A stretch of DNA of 64,000 nucleotides. It comes from Streptomyces panaciradicis (GTDB taxonomy: Bacteria; Actinomycetota; Actinomycetes; Streptomycetales; Streptomycetaceae). A model generated the notes under the pieces. It made no database searches and was not told where the DNA came from. It worked only from the letters and a program-made list of their open reading frames with translations. Positions 45,506 to 53,923 of the stretch are shown here, one piece after another; position 1 is the stretch's first letter, and each line of letters begins with the position of its first letter. The stretch spans positions 1 through 64,000 of the forward strand of contig NZ_JAMGBF010000019.1 in the NCBI RefSeq assembly GCF_023516615.1, given 5' to 3'. Both the position numbers and the translations under genes were made by a program.

Positions 45506-46594
45506 ATGACCGAGCAGCCGTACCAGAACCAGGGCCAGAACGGCTACCAGCAGGGGTACGACCCCCAGTGGCAGCAGGCTTACGACGACCAGTACGCCCA
45601 GCAGTACACGCAGCAGTGGCAGGGGCAGACCTGGGAGACGCAGGTGCAGCCACCGGTGTCGTACCAGCAGCCGCAGGCTCAGCCGCAGGCTCAGACCTAT
45701 GACTATCCGCCGCAGCAACAGCAGCAGGCGCAGGCGCAGCAGCCTCAGCCGCAGTCGTATGTCCCGGCGCCCGAGGAGGCCCGGCACGCCGGTGCCGCCG
45801 AGGCCGCTCCCGCGTACGGTCCCGCGACCCTCGGTGGGAACACCCGTGTGACGGACGCCCAGCGGGCGCGCATGGAAGGCCGTTCCCCGATCATCGAACC
45901 GGGGATGCAGCCGGCCGCGCTCACGGCGCTGCTGGGCCTGCTGCTGTCCGGTGCGGCGGCGGTCGGCTCGTACGCCCTCCTCGTCCCGCTCGTCGCCCTC
46001 CAGGCCGTCACCGCGGCGGGCTGGTTCCGGCTGAACGGCATGTGGCCGGCGCGGCAGGGCATCGCCCTCGCCTTCCTCGGCGCGCTGGCCGCGGACGCCG
46101 CGCTGCTCGCCGCGGGCCGCAGCCACGGACCGGCGGCCATCCTCGGCACCCTCGGCGTCTGGGTCCTGCTCTCCCTGGTCCTGCAACTGCGCTCGCACGC
46201 CGACCCGGACGAGCGGATGTACGGCCTGATGGCCACGGTCGCCTCGGCGGCGCTGGCCATCGTGGCGGCCGGCTACCTCGCCGCCGCCGCGGACGCGGTG
46301 ACCGTCGGCGCCGCCTCGGTCGCGGTGGCCGTCCTGGCCCGTGCCCTGCCGCTGCCGACCCCGGCGTCGGTCGTCGTCGCCCTGCTCGCCGCCGCCGGCG
46401 CGGGCATCGCGGTCGGCGGCATGACGGACCTGGGCACGAGGGGCGCGGTCCTCGGCGCGGCCGCGGCGGTGTGCGCCCTGATCGGCCACCGGGTGGCGAG
46501 CTACGACTACCCGTCGAGGTTCGTCCACTTCACGGCCGGCGTCGCCCTCCCGCTGAGCGCGGCGGCCCCGCTGGTGTGGGTACTGGGCCGGTGA
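45506..46594 (+). CDS. polytopic membrane protein with Gln/Tyr-rich N-terminus
   Basis: 362 aa. First ~115 residues are Gln/Tyr/Pro-rich and disordered, with PQAQ repeats; residues about 140-362 hold around eight membrane helices. ATG at 45506 chosen: GGAGG is 6 nt upstream; a GTG at 45500 overlapping the MoaD stop is too close to it. Conserved in streptomycetes, function unknown; coupled to the moaD gene. Confidence 0.75.
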   Translation: MTEQPYQNQGQNGYQQGYDPQWQQAYDDQYAQQYTQQWQGQTWETQVQPPVSYQQPQAQPQAQTYDYPPQQQQQAQAQQPQPQSYVPAPEEARHAGAAEAAPAYGPATLGGNTRVTDAQRARMEGRSPIIEPGMQPAALTALLGLLLSGAAAVGSYALLVPLVALQAVTAAGWFRLNGMWPARQGIALAFLGALAADAALLAAGRSHGPAAILGTLGVWVLLSLVLQLRSHADPDERMYGLMATVASAALAIVAAGYLAAAADAVTVGAASVAVAVLARALPLPTPASVVVALLAAAGAGIAVGGMTDLGTRGAVLGAAAAVCALIGHRVASYDYPSRFVHFTAGVALPLSAAAPLVWVLGR

Positions 46595-46597
46595 TTC

Positions 46598-46676
46598 CCA
46601 GCCCGTCCGGCGTTTGAGGACGAGGCCCGCAGGGCCGAAGCGGGGGTCTGGGGGCTGCAAGCCCCCAGGAGCGCCC
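46598..46676. repeat. dispersed Streptomyces intergenic element with terminator hairpin
   Basis: CCAGCCCGTCCGGCGTTTGAGGACGAGG is a sequence I recognise from many Streptomyces intergenic regions (a REP-like dispersed element). It ends in CTGGGGGCT-GCA-AGCCCCCAG (46648-46668), a perfect 9 bp hairpin likely terminating the preceding gene. Confidence 0.7.
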
Positions 46677-46826
46677 CCGACAACCCGCGAGCCTCGTCAC
46701 AGCTGATCGACAATTTGCCGGCCGACCCCCCGGCCAGGGTTACGCTCGCGAACGGCGGCCACTCGAACCCCGAGACCGTCGGACCGTCAGACCTTCGCCG
46801 TTGTCGGCCAGTTGGGGGAACACCGG

Positions 46827-47579
46827 ATGCGCGCCCTGCGAATACTCCTGATCGTCGTCGTGATCCTCGGCGGTCTCTTCGTGATCGCCGACCGCGTCGC
46901 CGTCCACTTCGCCGAGAACGAGGCCGCGGACAAGGTCAGAACCACCGAGAACCTGGCCTCCACTCCGGACGTGTCCATCAAGGGCTTCCCGTTCCTCACC
47001 CAGGTCGCCTCCGGTGAGCTGGACGACGTGCAGATCGGCATCAAGGACTACGAGGCCGACACGGGCGCCGGCACCGCCGGGAACAGCGCCGGGGTGCCGA
47101 AGACGATCCGGATCGACGACCTGAAGGCCGACATGAAGGGCGTCTCCTTCTCCGGCGACTACAGCTCCGCCACCGCGACCAGCGCGACCGGCACCGCCAC
47201 CGTCGCCTACGGCGAGCTCCTCAAGGCCGCCAAGTCCCAGCCGACGCAGATCTTCCCCGGCATCAAGGCCCAGGTCGTCGACCTGTCCGACGGCGGCAAC
47301 GGCAAGATCAAGGTCAACATCAAGATCTCGACCCCGGCCGGCGCCCGCACGTACCCGGTGCTCAGCTCGGTCACCGTCCGCGGCGACTCGGTCCAGGTCC
47401 ACGCCGACGACCTGCCCAAGCTGGTCGTCGACCTCGCCGACGCCCGTATCCGCTCGATCACCGACTTCCGGCAGACCATCGACCGGCTGCCCGGCGGGGT
47501 GAAGCTGGAGAGTGTGCAGGCCGCGGAGAACGGTGTGGAGATCACGGTGAAGGGTTCGAACGTGAAGCTCGCGGGGTAG
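46827..47579 (+). CDS. LmeA/DUF2993-family phospholipid-binding protein
   Basis: 250 aa. N-terminal signal anchor (ALRILLIVVVILGGLFVIADRVA), then a lipid-binding beta-rich domain with the DUF2993 features DVSIKGFPFLTQVASGELDDVQI and VQAAENGVEITVKG. In mycobacteria LmeA helps lipomannan and lipid handling. ATG at 46827 with GGGGGAA 6 nt upstream. Monocistronic. Confidence 0.85.
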   Translation: MRALRILLIVVVILGGLFVIADRVAVHFAENEAADKVRTTENLASTPDVSIKGFPFLTQVASGELDDVQIGIKDYEADTGAGTAGNSAGVPKTIRIDDLKADMKGVSFSGDYSSATATSATGTATVAYGELLKAAKSQPTQIFPGIKAQVVDLSDGGNGKIKVNIKISTPAGARTYPVLSSVTVRGDSVQVHADDLPKLVVDLADARIRSITDFRQTIDRLPGGVKLESVQAAENGVEITVKGSNVKLAG

Positions 47580-47778
47580 GACGAGCCCGGCGGACAGCGG
47601 GTTCGTCCACAGGGTGAGACGCCGTAGTCCGTACCGCAGAAGTGAGGGGCGCCATGTCCGTCCCCGCGCCGTCCCGGCCTGCCCTGGACCCGATGCTCAT
47701 CCCACATCCCGGACGATCGCGTCTCGCCATATGACACGCCGGTGACACGCCCGCCTGTCCGTCCCTACGATCGACCGC

Positions 47779-47859
47779 ATGAAGCGACAGGCGGATCTCA
47801 CGAAGCGGCGGGCAGTAGACCTGTGCCGCGTCGCCGCCATGCTCTGTCGCCCCTTCTGA
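47779..47859 (+). CDS. leader peptide (cysteine-containing) upstream of the sulfurtransferase
   Basis: 26 aa: MKRQADLTKRRAVDLCRV...MLCRPF. I recognise this short Arg/Cys peptide from the leaders of Streptomyces sulfur genes. It has two Cys codons near its 3' end and is followed by hairpins (see next entry), the layout of a translation-coupled attenuator. Expected to sense cysteine supply and control cysA. No ribosome-binding site is evident; a -10-like CTACGAT lies about 10 nt upstream of the start, so it may be leaderless. Confidence 0.7.
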   Translation: MKRQADLTKRRAVDLCRVAAMLCRPF

Positions 47860-47888
47860 GCGGACGGCACAGGCCTCCGCATCCCCCC

Positions 47889-47935
47889 GCCCTGTTCAGG
47901 GCACCGGTGCGCCGCCCCCGTACGAGCGCGCGTAC
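47889..47935 (+). promoter_or_regulatory. attenuator hairpins between leader peptide and cysA
   Basis: GCCCTG-TT-CAGGGC (47889-47902) and GTACG-AGCGCG-CGTAC (47920-47935) lie 30-76 nt after the leader peptide stop and before the sulfurtransferase start. Consistent with attenuation; no U-tract. Confidence 0.45.
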
Positions 47936-47983
47936 CCCTCACACTCGTATGCCCCGCCGCAACTGCCCCGGAGGAGAAAGAGC

Positions 47984-48823
47984 ATGAGCCGCAGCGACGT
48001 CCTCGTCGATGCCGACTGGGTCGAGGCCAAACTCGACGACCCGAACATCGCGATCGTGGAGGTGGACGAGGACACGTCCGCCTACGAGAAGAACCACATC
48101 AGGAACGCGATCCGCATCGACTGGACCAAGGACCTGCAGGACCCGGTCCGCCGGGACTTCATCGACCAGGAGGGCTTCGAGAAGCTCCTGTCGGCCAAGG
48201 GCATCGCCAACGACACCCTGGTGATCCTCTACGGCGGCAACAACAACTGGTTCGCGTCCTACGCCTACTGGTACTTCAAGCTCTACGGCCACGACAACGT
48301 CAAGCTCCTCGACGGCGGCCGCAAGAAGTGGGAGCTGGACGCCCGCGAGCTGGTCGAGGAGGTCCCGGAGCGCCCGGCGACCGACTACAAGGCCAAGCCG
48401 CAGGACACCTCCATCCGCGCCTTCCGCGACGACGTCGTGGCGGCGATCGGCTCGCAGAACCTGGTCGACGTCCGGTCGCCCGACGAGTTCTCCGGCAAGC
48501 TGCTCGCCCCGGCCCACCTGCCGCAGGAGCAGTCGCAGCGCCCGGGTCACGTGCCCAGCGCCCGCAACATCCCGTGGTCGAAGAACGCCAACGACGACGG
48601 CACCTTCAAGTCGGACGAGGAGCTCAAGGCGCTCTACGCCGAGGAGCAGGTGGACCTGGCCAAGGACACCATCGCCTACTGCCGTATCGGCGAGCGCTCC
48701 GCGCTGACCTGGTTCGTCCTGCACGAGCTGCTCGGCGTGGAGAACGTCAAGAACTACGACGGCTCCTGGACCGAGTACGGCTCCCTCGTCGGCGTGCCGA
48801 TCGAGCTCGGCGCCAACAAGTAA
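47984..48823 (+). CDS. cysA: thiosulfate sulfurtransferase (rhodanese)
   Basis: 279 aa, two rhodanese domains. Active-site loop CRIGERS with catalytic Cys in the C-terminal domain; the N-terminal domain is inactive as usual. Transfers sulfane sulfur from thiosulfate to cyanide or thiols. Strong GGAGGAG ribosome-binding site. Followed by a DUF1416 gene, the typical actinobacterial pair. The symbol follows common annotation and is not the ABC protein cysA. Confidence 0.92.
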   Translation: MSRSDVLVDADWVEAKLDDPNIAIVEVDEDTSAYEKNHIRNAIRIDWTKDLQDPVRRDFIDQEGFEKLLSAKGIANDTLVILYGGNNNWFASYAYWYFKLYGHDNVKLLDGGRKKWELDARELVEEVPERPATDYKAKPQDTSIRAFRDDVVAAIGSQNLVDVRSPDEFSGKLLAPAHLPQEQSQRPGHVPSARNIPWSKNANDDGTFKSDEELKALYAEEQVDLAKDTIAYCRIGERSALTWFVLHELLGVENVKNYDGSWTEYGSLVGVPIELGANK

Positions 48824-48894
48824 CCACCCCCCCCCGTAGAAAACCCGGAAACCCGACCGGCCTTCCTCCGGTCAGACCCCTCTTGGAGAAAGAC

Positions 48895-49185
48895 ATGTGT
48901 GGAGCGAAGGCCGGCGGCCCCGACGCCTCGACGATCAAGCCCGGTGAGACCACCATCCAGGGTCAGGTGACCCGCGACGGCGAGCCGGTGACGGGCTACG
49001 TCCGTCTGCTGGACTCGACCGGCGAGTTCACCGCGGAGGTCCCCACCTCCGCGACGGGCCAGTTCCGCTTCTACGCGGCCGAGGGCACCTGGACCCTTCG
49101 CGCGCTGGTCCCCGGCGGCACCGCCGACCGCACGGTCGTCGTCGCCGAGAAGGGCGCGCTCGCCGAGGTCGCGATCGCCGTCTGA
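48895..49185 (+). CDS. DUF1416 family protein
   Basis: 96 aa, starting MCGAKAGGPDAS. A carboxypeptidase-regulatory-like beta-sandwich (GQVTRDGEPVTGYVRLLD, GQFRFYAAEGTWTLRALV). Always found after the sulfurtransferase gene in actinobacteria, so it may accept sulfur or stabilise the enzyme; the Cys at residue 2 is notable. GGAG site 7-8 nt upstream. Confidence 0.88.
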   Translation: MCGAKAGGPDASTIKPGETTIQGQVTRDGEPVTGYVRLLDSTGEFTAEVPTSATGQFRFYAAEGTWTLRALVPGGTADRTVVVAEKGALAEVAIAV

Positions 49186-49268
49186 GACACCGGTCCCGGC
49201 GAAGGGCCGCACCACGGGTGGACACCCGCGGCGCGGCCCTTCGCGTTGCCCGGGCCTACCCTGGAAGC

Positions 49269-49529
49269 ATGCTGGCCCGTCGCCGTCGTACGTATTTCGC
49301 CATGATGGGCACCTGCGTGGCGCTGTTCGTCCTGGCCTGGGGAGTCGTCCGGATCTGGTCGGTCCCGGCGGCCGTCGCCATGTGCGTGGTGGCGATGGTG
49401 ATCCCGCCGGTCGCCGCGATGGTCGCCAACCGGCGCGGCCCCGACGACCGCTGGTGGGACGACCCGTCCGGCGACCCGCAGTCGGACGAGTGGTGGGACG
49501 AGCTGGACGGCAAGAAGCGCCGTCAGTAG
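49269..49529 (+). CDS. DUF3099-type small membrane protein
   Basis: 86 aa with two membrane helices (about residues 10-28 and 33-53) and an acidic, Trp-rich tail (DRWWDDPSGDPQSDEWWDE). ATG at 49269 chosen as nearest to family length. Function unknown. Overlaps the stop of the convergent DsrE gene. Confidence 0.75.
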   Translation: MLARRRRTYFAMMGTCVALFVLAWGVVRIWSVPAAVAMCVVAMVIPPVAAMVANRRGPDDRWWDDPSGDPQSDEWWDELDGKKRRQ

Positions 49530-49885
49530 ACGAGCGCCTGCGTGTCCTCGCCGAGCGCCTCCTGGACGAACACCTGCGCCCCGGCGATCCGTACGCCCTC
49601 GATGACGTCCTTCTCGGTGATCTCCCGCCGGGCCGCGCACTGCGTGCACAGCGTCACGCGGCCGCCCGCGAGCAGGGAGTCGAGCAGATCCGGCAGCGGG
49701 GCGGCGTGCGGAAGCTCGAACCCGGCCGCCCGGCCCGGCAGCGCGAACCACGCGGACTCGCCGGTCAGCCACAGGGAGACGTCGACCCCACTGGCCACGG
49801 CCACCGCCGCCACCGTGAACGCCTGCGAGCACCGCTCGGGGGCGTCCGCCCCGGCCGTCACCTTGATCACGAGCTTCTTCGCCAT
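49523..49885 (-). CDS. DsrE/DsrF-like family protein
   Basis: 120 aa. DsrE fold with LVIKVTAGADAPERCSQAFTVAAVAVASGVDVSLWLTGE and a conserved CTQCAARR motif that may carry sulfur. Probably a sulfur-relay or small-molecule-binding protein, in keeping with the neighbouring sulfurtransferase. Weak ribosome-binding site. Convergent with the preceding gene. Confidence 0.85.
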   Translation of the reverse strand: MAKKLVIKVTAGADAPERCSQAFTVAAVAVASGVDVSLWLTGESAWFALPGRAAGFELPHAAPLPDLLDSLLAGGRVTLCTQCAARREITEKDVIEGVRIAGAQVFVQEALGEDTQALVY

Positions 49886-49987
49886 GGCCGAATCGTAATC
49901 AACGTCCCTACAACTCCGGCCCCGGGCCGTGAGTCTCCTGTGAGCGCGCATACGGAATGCGTGCTTCACGTTTTGTGGGGGGACGTC

Positions 49988-50887
49988 TTGGAAGTACCCG
50001 AAGTGCCCGGCCGGCCGAGAGAGCCGGAAGGACCGGAAGAGGCGACGGCCGAGGCGCCCGTGGCGCCCGAGTCGCCGGTGACGCCGGTCGAGGTACCCGC
50101 GGAGGCCGCCGTGTCCGAAGAGCCCGCGGTGCCCGCGGAGCCCGCCGGGGTCACCGTGCCCGCGGAGCCCGCCGTGCCGCGACCGCGGCGCCGTGGCCGT
50201 ACCGCCCTGCTGATCGCCTGTGCGGCGGCCCTGGGCGTCGTCGCCGGCACCTGCACGGGCTACCTGATCCAGGCCGACCGCAAGCCGACGACGCTGCCCT
50301 CGCTGTCCCAGCCGGCGCTCGGCCGGGCCAAGGGCGGCGCACCCGAGCCGCTGTCGGCCGCGCAGGACCGCCAGGTGAAGGTCGACGGCGACCTGCGCAA
50401 GCTGCTGGTGAAGAAGCCCGCCGGTGCGAAGGACGCCCCGTGGCTCACCAGCGACGGCTGGATGGACCTGGCCGAGTACGCCGACAGCTACGAGAAGCCC
50501 GGCACGATGTTCGGCAACCTCGTCCGCGACGAGTTCCGCCGTGCCGCCGTCACCGGCTGGACGGTCGGCAACCACCAGACGACCGAGATCCACCTCGTCC
50601 AGTACCGCCAGCAGCAGTCCCTGGAGGCCGCGGACGCCAGCGACAACGGCCAGTACTGGGCGGCGAAGAAGGCCGGCACCGACAGCTGGCCCCTCCCCGG
50701 CACGGGCAGCGGCATGGTCTACGTCCACACCAGGCCGGAGACGAAGGCCGGCTACGTGCCCGTGTACGGCGCGGAGGCGTACGCCTCCCGCGGCGACGTC
50801 GTCCTGGAGATCTGGATGTTCGACACCAGTCCGATTCCGAAGGCGAAGATCATGGACCTGGCGAAGCGGCAGATGGAGCGGCTGTGA
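49988..50887 (+). CDS. membrane-anchored protein of unknown function, tandem family member 1
   Basis: About 299 aa. Acidic/Pro-rich cytoplasmic N-terminus with EVPAEAA-like repeats, one membrane helix (TALLIACAAALGVVAGTCTGYL), then a ~185 aa extracytoplasmic domain (GWMDLAEYADSYEKPG...). TTG at 49988 chosen: GGGGGGAC lies 5 nt upstream. A GTG at 49940 would add 16 residues. Stop overlaps member 2 (GTGA). Conserved arrangement, no recognised fold. Confidence 0.7.
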   Translation: MEVPEVPGRPREPEGPEEATAEAPVAPESPVTPVEVPAEAAVSEEPAVPAEPAGVTVPAEPAVPRPRRRGRTALLIACAAALGVVAGTCTGYLIQADRKPTTLPSLSQPALGRAKGGAPEPLSAAQDRQVKVDGDLRKLLVKKPAGAKDAPWLTSDGWMDLAEYADSYEKPGTMFGNLVRDEFRRAAVTGWTVGNHQTTEIHLVQYRQQQSLEAADASDNGQYWAAKKAGTDSWPLPGTGSGMVYVHTRPETKAGYVPVYGAEAYASRGDVVLEIWMFDTSPIPKAKIMDLAKRQMERL

Positions 50888-51777
50888 GCGAGAACCCCAA
50901 CGAGCCGGCCGTCCAGCCGGCCGACCAGCAGGTCGAGCCGCCTGTCGCACCCTCGCCCGAGCCGCTCGCCGCACCCTTGGTCGAGTCGCCGGAGTCGCCC
51001 AAGTCGCCCGAGTCGGTCGCGCCGCCCGCCCGTAAGCCCCGCAACCGCGGCCGTATCGCCGCCGTGGCGGCCTGTGCGCTGCTCGCCGTGGCCGTCGTGG
51101 CGGGCGTCGGCTACACCGTCGTCACCGTCGACGGCGCCGACCGCGACGCCGGCGCGGCCGTCTGGAAGTTCCCGAAGCCGAAGAGCCCCGAGACGAAGAA
51201 GGCCCCCGTGAAGGGCCTCTCCGGGCTGCTCGTGGCGTACGGCGACGGCTGGAAGCGCGGTCCGGACTTCGGTCAGTTCGCCGCCGACTCCGAACTCGGC
51301 GCCGCCCAGGCCACCGCGCTGCGCAAGCAGTCCGTACGGGACCTGCCGCGCACCGAGCGCAAGCAGCTCGAGAAGCTGATCGACAAGGAGCACGTCAAGG
51401 GCATGGCGATGCGCAGCTACGCCAAGGAGGCGGGCAGCGCGTTCTTCACGGACACCGCCGTCACCGTGAACATCACGCTGTCGCGGATGGAGAGCCCCTC
51501 CGTGGTCCGCAGGCTGTCGAACTCGCAGAACGCCTTCTTCGGCTCCGTCGACATCTTCCGCAAGGGCCCGAAGATCAAGGGCCACACCAACGCCCAGTGC
51601 TTCCTGCCGCCCAAGAGCCTCGACAAGCACCTGGACGCGATGTACTGCTCCGCCTACCGGGGGAACATCCTGGTCCACGTCACGGCCAGCGGCGTGAAGC
51701 CCTTCGACTCCCAGGGCGTCGCGGATCTCCTGGCGGACCAGCTCAAGCGCATCGGCGACCCCGGGGAGGCGGTATGA
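50884..51777 (+). CDS. membrane-anchored protein of unknown function, tandem family member 2
   Basis: 297 aa, same plan: Pro/Glu-rich N-terminus with ESPKSPES, helix IAAVAACALLAVAVVAGVGYTVV, then ~190 aa with VAYGDGWKRGPDFGQF and two cysteines late in the domain (QCF, YCS). GTG start overlaps member 1 stop and its own stop overlaps member 3 (ATGA), so all three are translated together. Confidence 0.75.
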   Translation: MSENPNEPAVQPADQQVEPPVAPSPEPLAAPLVESPESPKSPESVAPPARKPRNRGRIAAVAACALLAVAVVAGVGYTVVTVDGADRDAGAAVWKFPKPKSPETKKAPVKGLSGLLVAYGDGWKRGPDFGQFAADSELGAAQATALRKQSVRDLPRTERKQLEKLIDKEHVKGMAMRSYAKEAGSAFFTDTAVTVNITLSRMESPSVVRRLSNSQNAFFGSVDIFRKGPKIKGHTNAQCFLPPKSLDKHLDAMYCSAYRGNILVHVTASGVKPFDSQGVADLLADQLKRIGDPGEAV

Positions 51778-52646
51778 CCGAGCAGACGGAACAGCAGCCC
51801 ATGACGACGCCGCCGCCCATGCCGGAGGCGCCGCCGGTCCAGCCGCAGCCACTGCCGCAGGAGGAGCATCAGCCGCCGGTCAAGAAGGACCGCCGCGTGC
51901 TGCGCGCGGTCCTGCGCTGGACCGCCGCCGTCACCGCGTTCGCCGCGGTCGGGGCGGGGACGGCGTACGGGATCACCGGGATGCAGCGGACCGACCTGCC
52001 GGGCCTCGCCACGCAGTCGGACGGGCGCTGGGACTACCCGACGCTCACCAGGGCGCCGCTGCCGTCCGGCAGCCCGGAGCCCTTCGACGTGCGCAACACG
52101 GCCGGCACGCACTACGCCGATCTGCGCGCACTCCTGCTGCCCGCGCCCAAGGGCGCGGTGGCGGACGGGAAGCTGCGCGGCACGGACGGCTGGCTGGCGG
52201 CGAAGGACTTCCTGGCCGAGTACGCGCAGAAGGAGACCCGGGACGACCTGAAGCAGTCGTTCACCGACGACGGCCTGCGGCACATCGCGGCCCGCGGCTG
52301 GACCACCCCGGACGGCACGCACACCCGCGTCTACCTGCTGCAGTTCGGCACGGGCGCGGTCGTCGACGACCTGTTCTCCAGCGAGGCCCCGGCCGACGGA
52401 CCCACCGACCAGCTGCGCGGCACCATCACCTCCGTCTTCGACGACGACTTCCCGAGCGAGGCCCACGACTACAACGTCGACTACTCGGCCTACGTCGAGA
52501 CGACGCCGTATGGAGCCGAGCAGACCCGGCAGGCGTACCTGTCCGCCGGTGACGTCCTCGCGGTGATCGTGCAGTCCAGGAAGGGCAAGGCCAAGGCCGT
52601 ACCGTTCCAGCAGACCGTGGCCCTGCAGTCCCAGTTGCTGGGCTGA
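51774..52646 (+). CDS. membrane-anchored protein of unknown function, tandem family member 3
   Basis: 290 aa, same plan: MTEQTEQQPM and Pro-rich tail, helix AVTAFAAVGAGTAYGI, then ~210 aa extracytoplasmic (GWLAAKDFLAEYAQ, RGWTTPDGTHTRVYLLQF). The G-W-x-x-x-x-D/F-x-x-Y pattern is shared with member 1. Probably a hetero-complex or sequentially evolved paralogues; no function known. Confidence 0.75.
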   Translation: MTEQTEQQPMTTPPPMPEAPPVQPQPLPQEEHQPPVKKDRRVLRAVLRWTAAVTAFAAVGAGTAYGITGMQRTDLPGLATQSDGRWDYPTLTRAPLPSGSPEPFDVRNTAGTHYADLRALLLPAPKGAVADGKLRGTDGWLAAKDFLAEYAQKETRDDLKQSFTDDGLRHIAARGWTTPDGTHTRVYLLQFGTGAVVDDLFSSEAPADGPTDQLRGTITSVFDDDFPSEAHDYNVDYSAYVETTPYGAEQTRQAYLSAGDVLAVIVQSRKGKAKAVPFQQTVALQSQLLG

Positions 52647-52750
52647 CCGCGTCACGGGCGTACCTCACACGGAGCACCGGGCCCCGGCCGCGTAAGCTGG
52701 GGCCCGGCCCTGTGTACGTACAGCACACTCCGCTCAACAAGGAGCACGTC

Positions 52751-52849
52751 GTGGAGATCTTCTTCGAAACCCTGCTGGTCCTGGTCTGCGTCGGCGTCCT
52801 CGCCTTCGCCTACCTGACCGTGAAGAAGCTGTACCAGGGCCAGCGCTGA
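52751..52849 (+). CDS. 32-residue conserved membrane peptide
   Basis: MEIFFETLLVLVCVGVLAFAYLTVKKLYQGQR: one membrane helix and a basic C-terminus. AAGGAG lies 6 nt before the GTG. I recognise it as a short protein common in Streptomyces; function unknown. It lies 35 bp before the nitrobindin-like gene. Confidence 0.75.
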   Translation: MEIFFETLLVLVCVGVLAFAYLTVKKLYQGQR

Positions 52850-52884
52850 AGCCTCTCCAGCAACTCCTCCAGGAATAGCCACTC

Positions 52885-53460
52885 ATGATCGAGATCCCGT
52901 CCGACCTCCACAAGGACCTCGTGCCCCTCGCCTTCCTGCTCGGCAACTGGGCCGGCGCGGGCGTGCACGACTTCCCCGGCGCCGAGAAGTGCAACTTCGG
53001 ACAGGAGGTGGCCTTCTCGCACGACGGCCGTGACTTCCTGGAGTACCAGTCCCACACCTGGGTCCTCGACAACGACGGCAACAAGGTCCGCCCGCTGGAG
53101 TCCGAGCACGGCTTCTGGCGGATCGACGCCGACCGCAAGGTCGAGGTCACCATGGTCCGCAACGACGGTGTCGTCGAGGTCTGGTACGGCGAGCTGGCCG
53201 ACAAGAAGCCGCAGATCGACCTGGTCACGGACGCGGTGGCGCGGACGGCGGCCTCCGGCCCCTACACGGGCGGCAAGCGGCTGTACGGCTATGTCAACAG
53301 CGACCTGATGTGGGTCGGCGAGAAGCAGACCCCCGACGTCGAGCTGCGCCCCTACATGTCGGCGCACCTGAAGAAGGTCGTCACCCCCGAGGACGTCGAG
53401 CGCTGGGCCAAGGCCCTGCCGGACGACATGCCGGACGACGGAATCGCCTTCTTCAAGTAG
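52885..53460 (+). CDS. nitrobindin-like heme-binding beta-barrel protein
   Basis: 191 aa, FABP-like/DUF1794. N-terminal GNWAGAGVHDFPG is the family signature (GxWxGxGxG). Nitrobindins bind ferric heme and nitric oxide or peroxynitrite. ATG start with CTCCAGGA upstream. Lies before nur. Confidence 0.85.
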   Translation: MIEIPSDLHKDLVPLAFLLGNWAGAGVHDFPGAEKCNFGQEVAFSHDGRDFLEYQSHTWVLDNDGNKVRPLESEHGFWRIDADRKVEVTMVRNDGVVEVWYGELADKKPQIDLVTDAVARTAASGPYTGGKRLYGYVNSDLMWVGEKQTPDVELRPYMSAHLKKVVTPEDVERWAKALPDDMPDDGIAFFK

Positions 53461-53476
53461 TCCTAGACTCTTCGGT

Positions 53477-53914
53477 GTGGTGAGCACCGACTGGAAGAGC
53501 GATCTGCGGCAGCGCGGTTACCGGCTGACCCCGCAGCGGCAACTTGTGCTCGAAGCCGTGGACACCCTGGAACACGCGACCCCCGACGCCATCCTCACGG
53601 AAGTGAAGAAGACGGCGTCGGGGGTCAACATTTCCACGGTGTACCGGACCTTGGAGCTCCTGGAGGAGCTGGGCCTGGTCAGCCACGCCCACCTGGGCCA
53701 CGGCGCCCCCACGTACCATCTCGCCGACCGCCACCACCACATCCACCTGGTCTGCCGGGACTGCGAGAACGTGATCGAGGCCGATGTCTCGGTGGCCGCC
53801 GAGTTCACCGCGAAGCTGCGCCAGGAGTTCGGCTTCGAGACGGACATGAAGCACTTCGCGATCTTCGGCCGCTGCCGGGACTGTTCTCTGAAGAGTTCAA
53901 CTACCGAGTCGTAG
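53477..53914 (+). CDS. nur: nickel-responsive Fur-family repressor Nur
   Basis: 145 aa. Fur DNA-binding helix (GVNISTVYRTLELLEELGLVSHAHLG), metal motif DRHHHIHLVCRDC and second CxxC (CRDC). The extra His pair (HGAPTYHLADRHHHIH) is the Nur feature that separates it from Fur/Zur. Controls nickel uptake and the Ni/Fe superoxide dismutase switch. GTG start at 53477; an in-frame GTG directly after it is also possible. Confidence 0.85.
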   Translation: MVSTDWKSDLRQRGYRLTPQRQLVLEAVDTLEHATPDAILTEVKKTASGVNISTVYRTLELLEELGLVSHAHLGHGAPTYHLADRHHHIHLVCRDCENVIEADVSVAAEFTAKLRQEFGFETDMKHFAIFGRCRDCSLKSSTTES

Positions 53915-53923
53915 GCTTGTCCC

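Noticed and set aside
46735..46800. TCGAACCCC pattern suggesting a tRNA T-arm
   Set aside because: No acceptor or anticodon stem can be formed around it; same for similar TTCGAA-type strings near 55560 and 57775. No tRNA gene was found in the window.
49523..50974. Long minus-strand extension upstream of the DsrE-like gene
   Set aside because: It is antisense to a tandem membrane-protein gene with good start/stop overlaps; the DsrE domain begins at the ATG at 49885.
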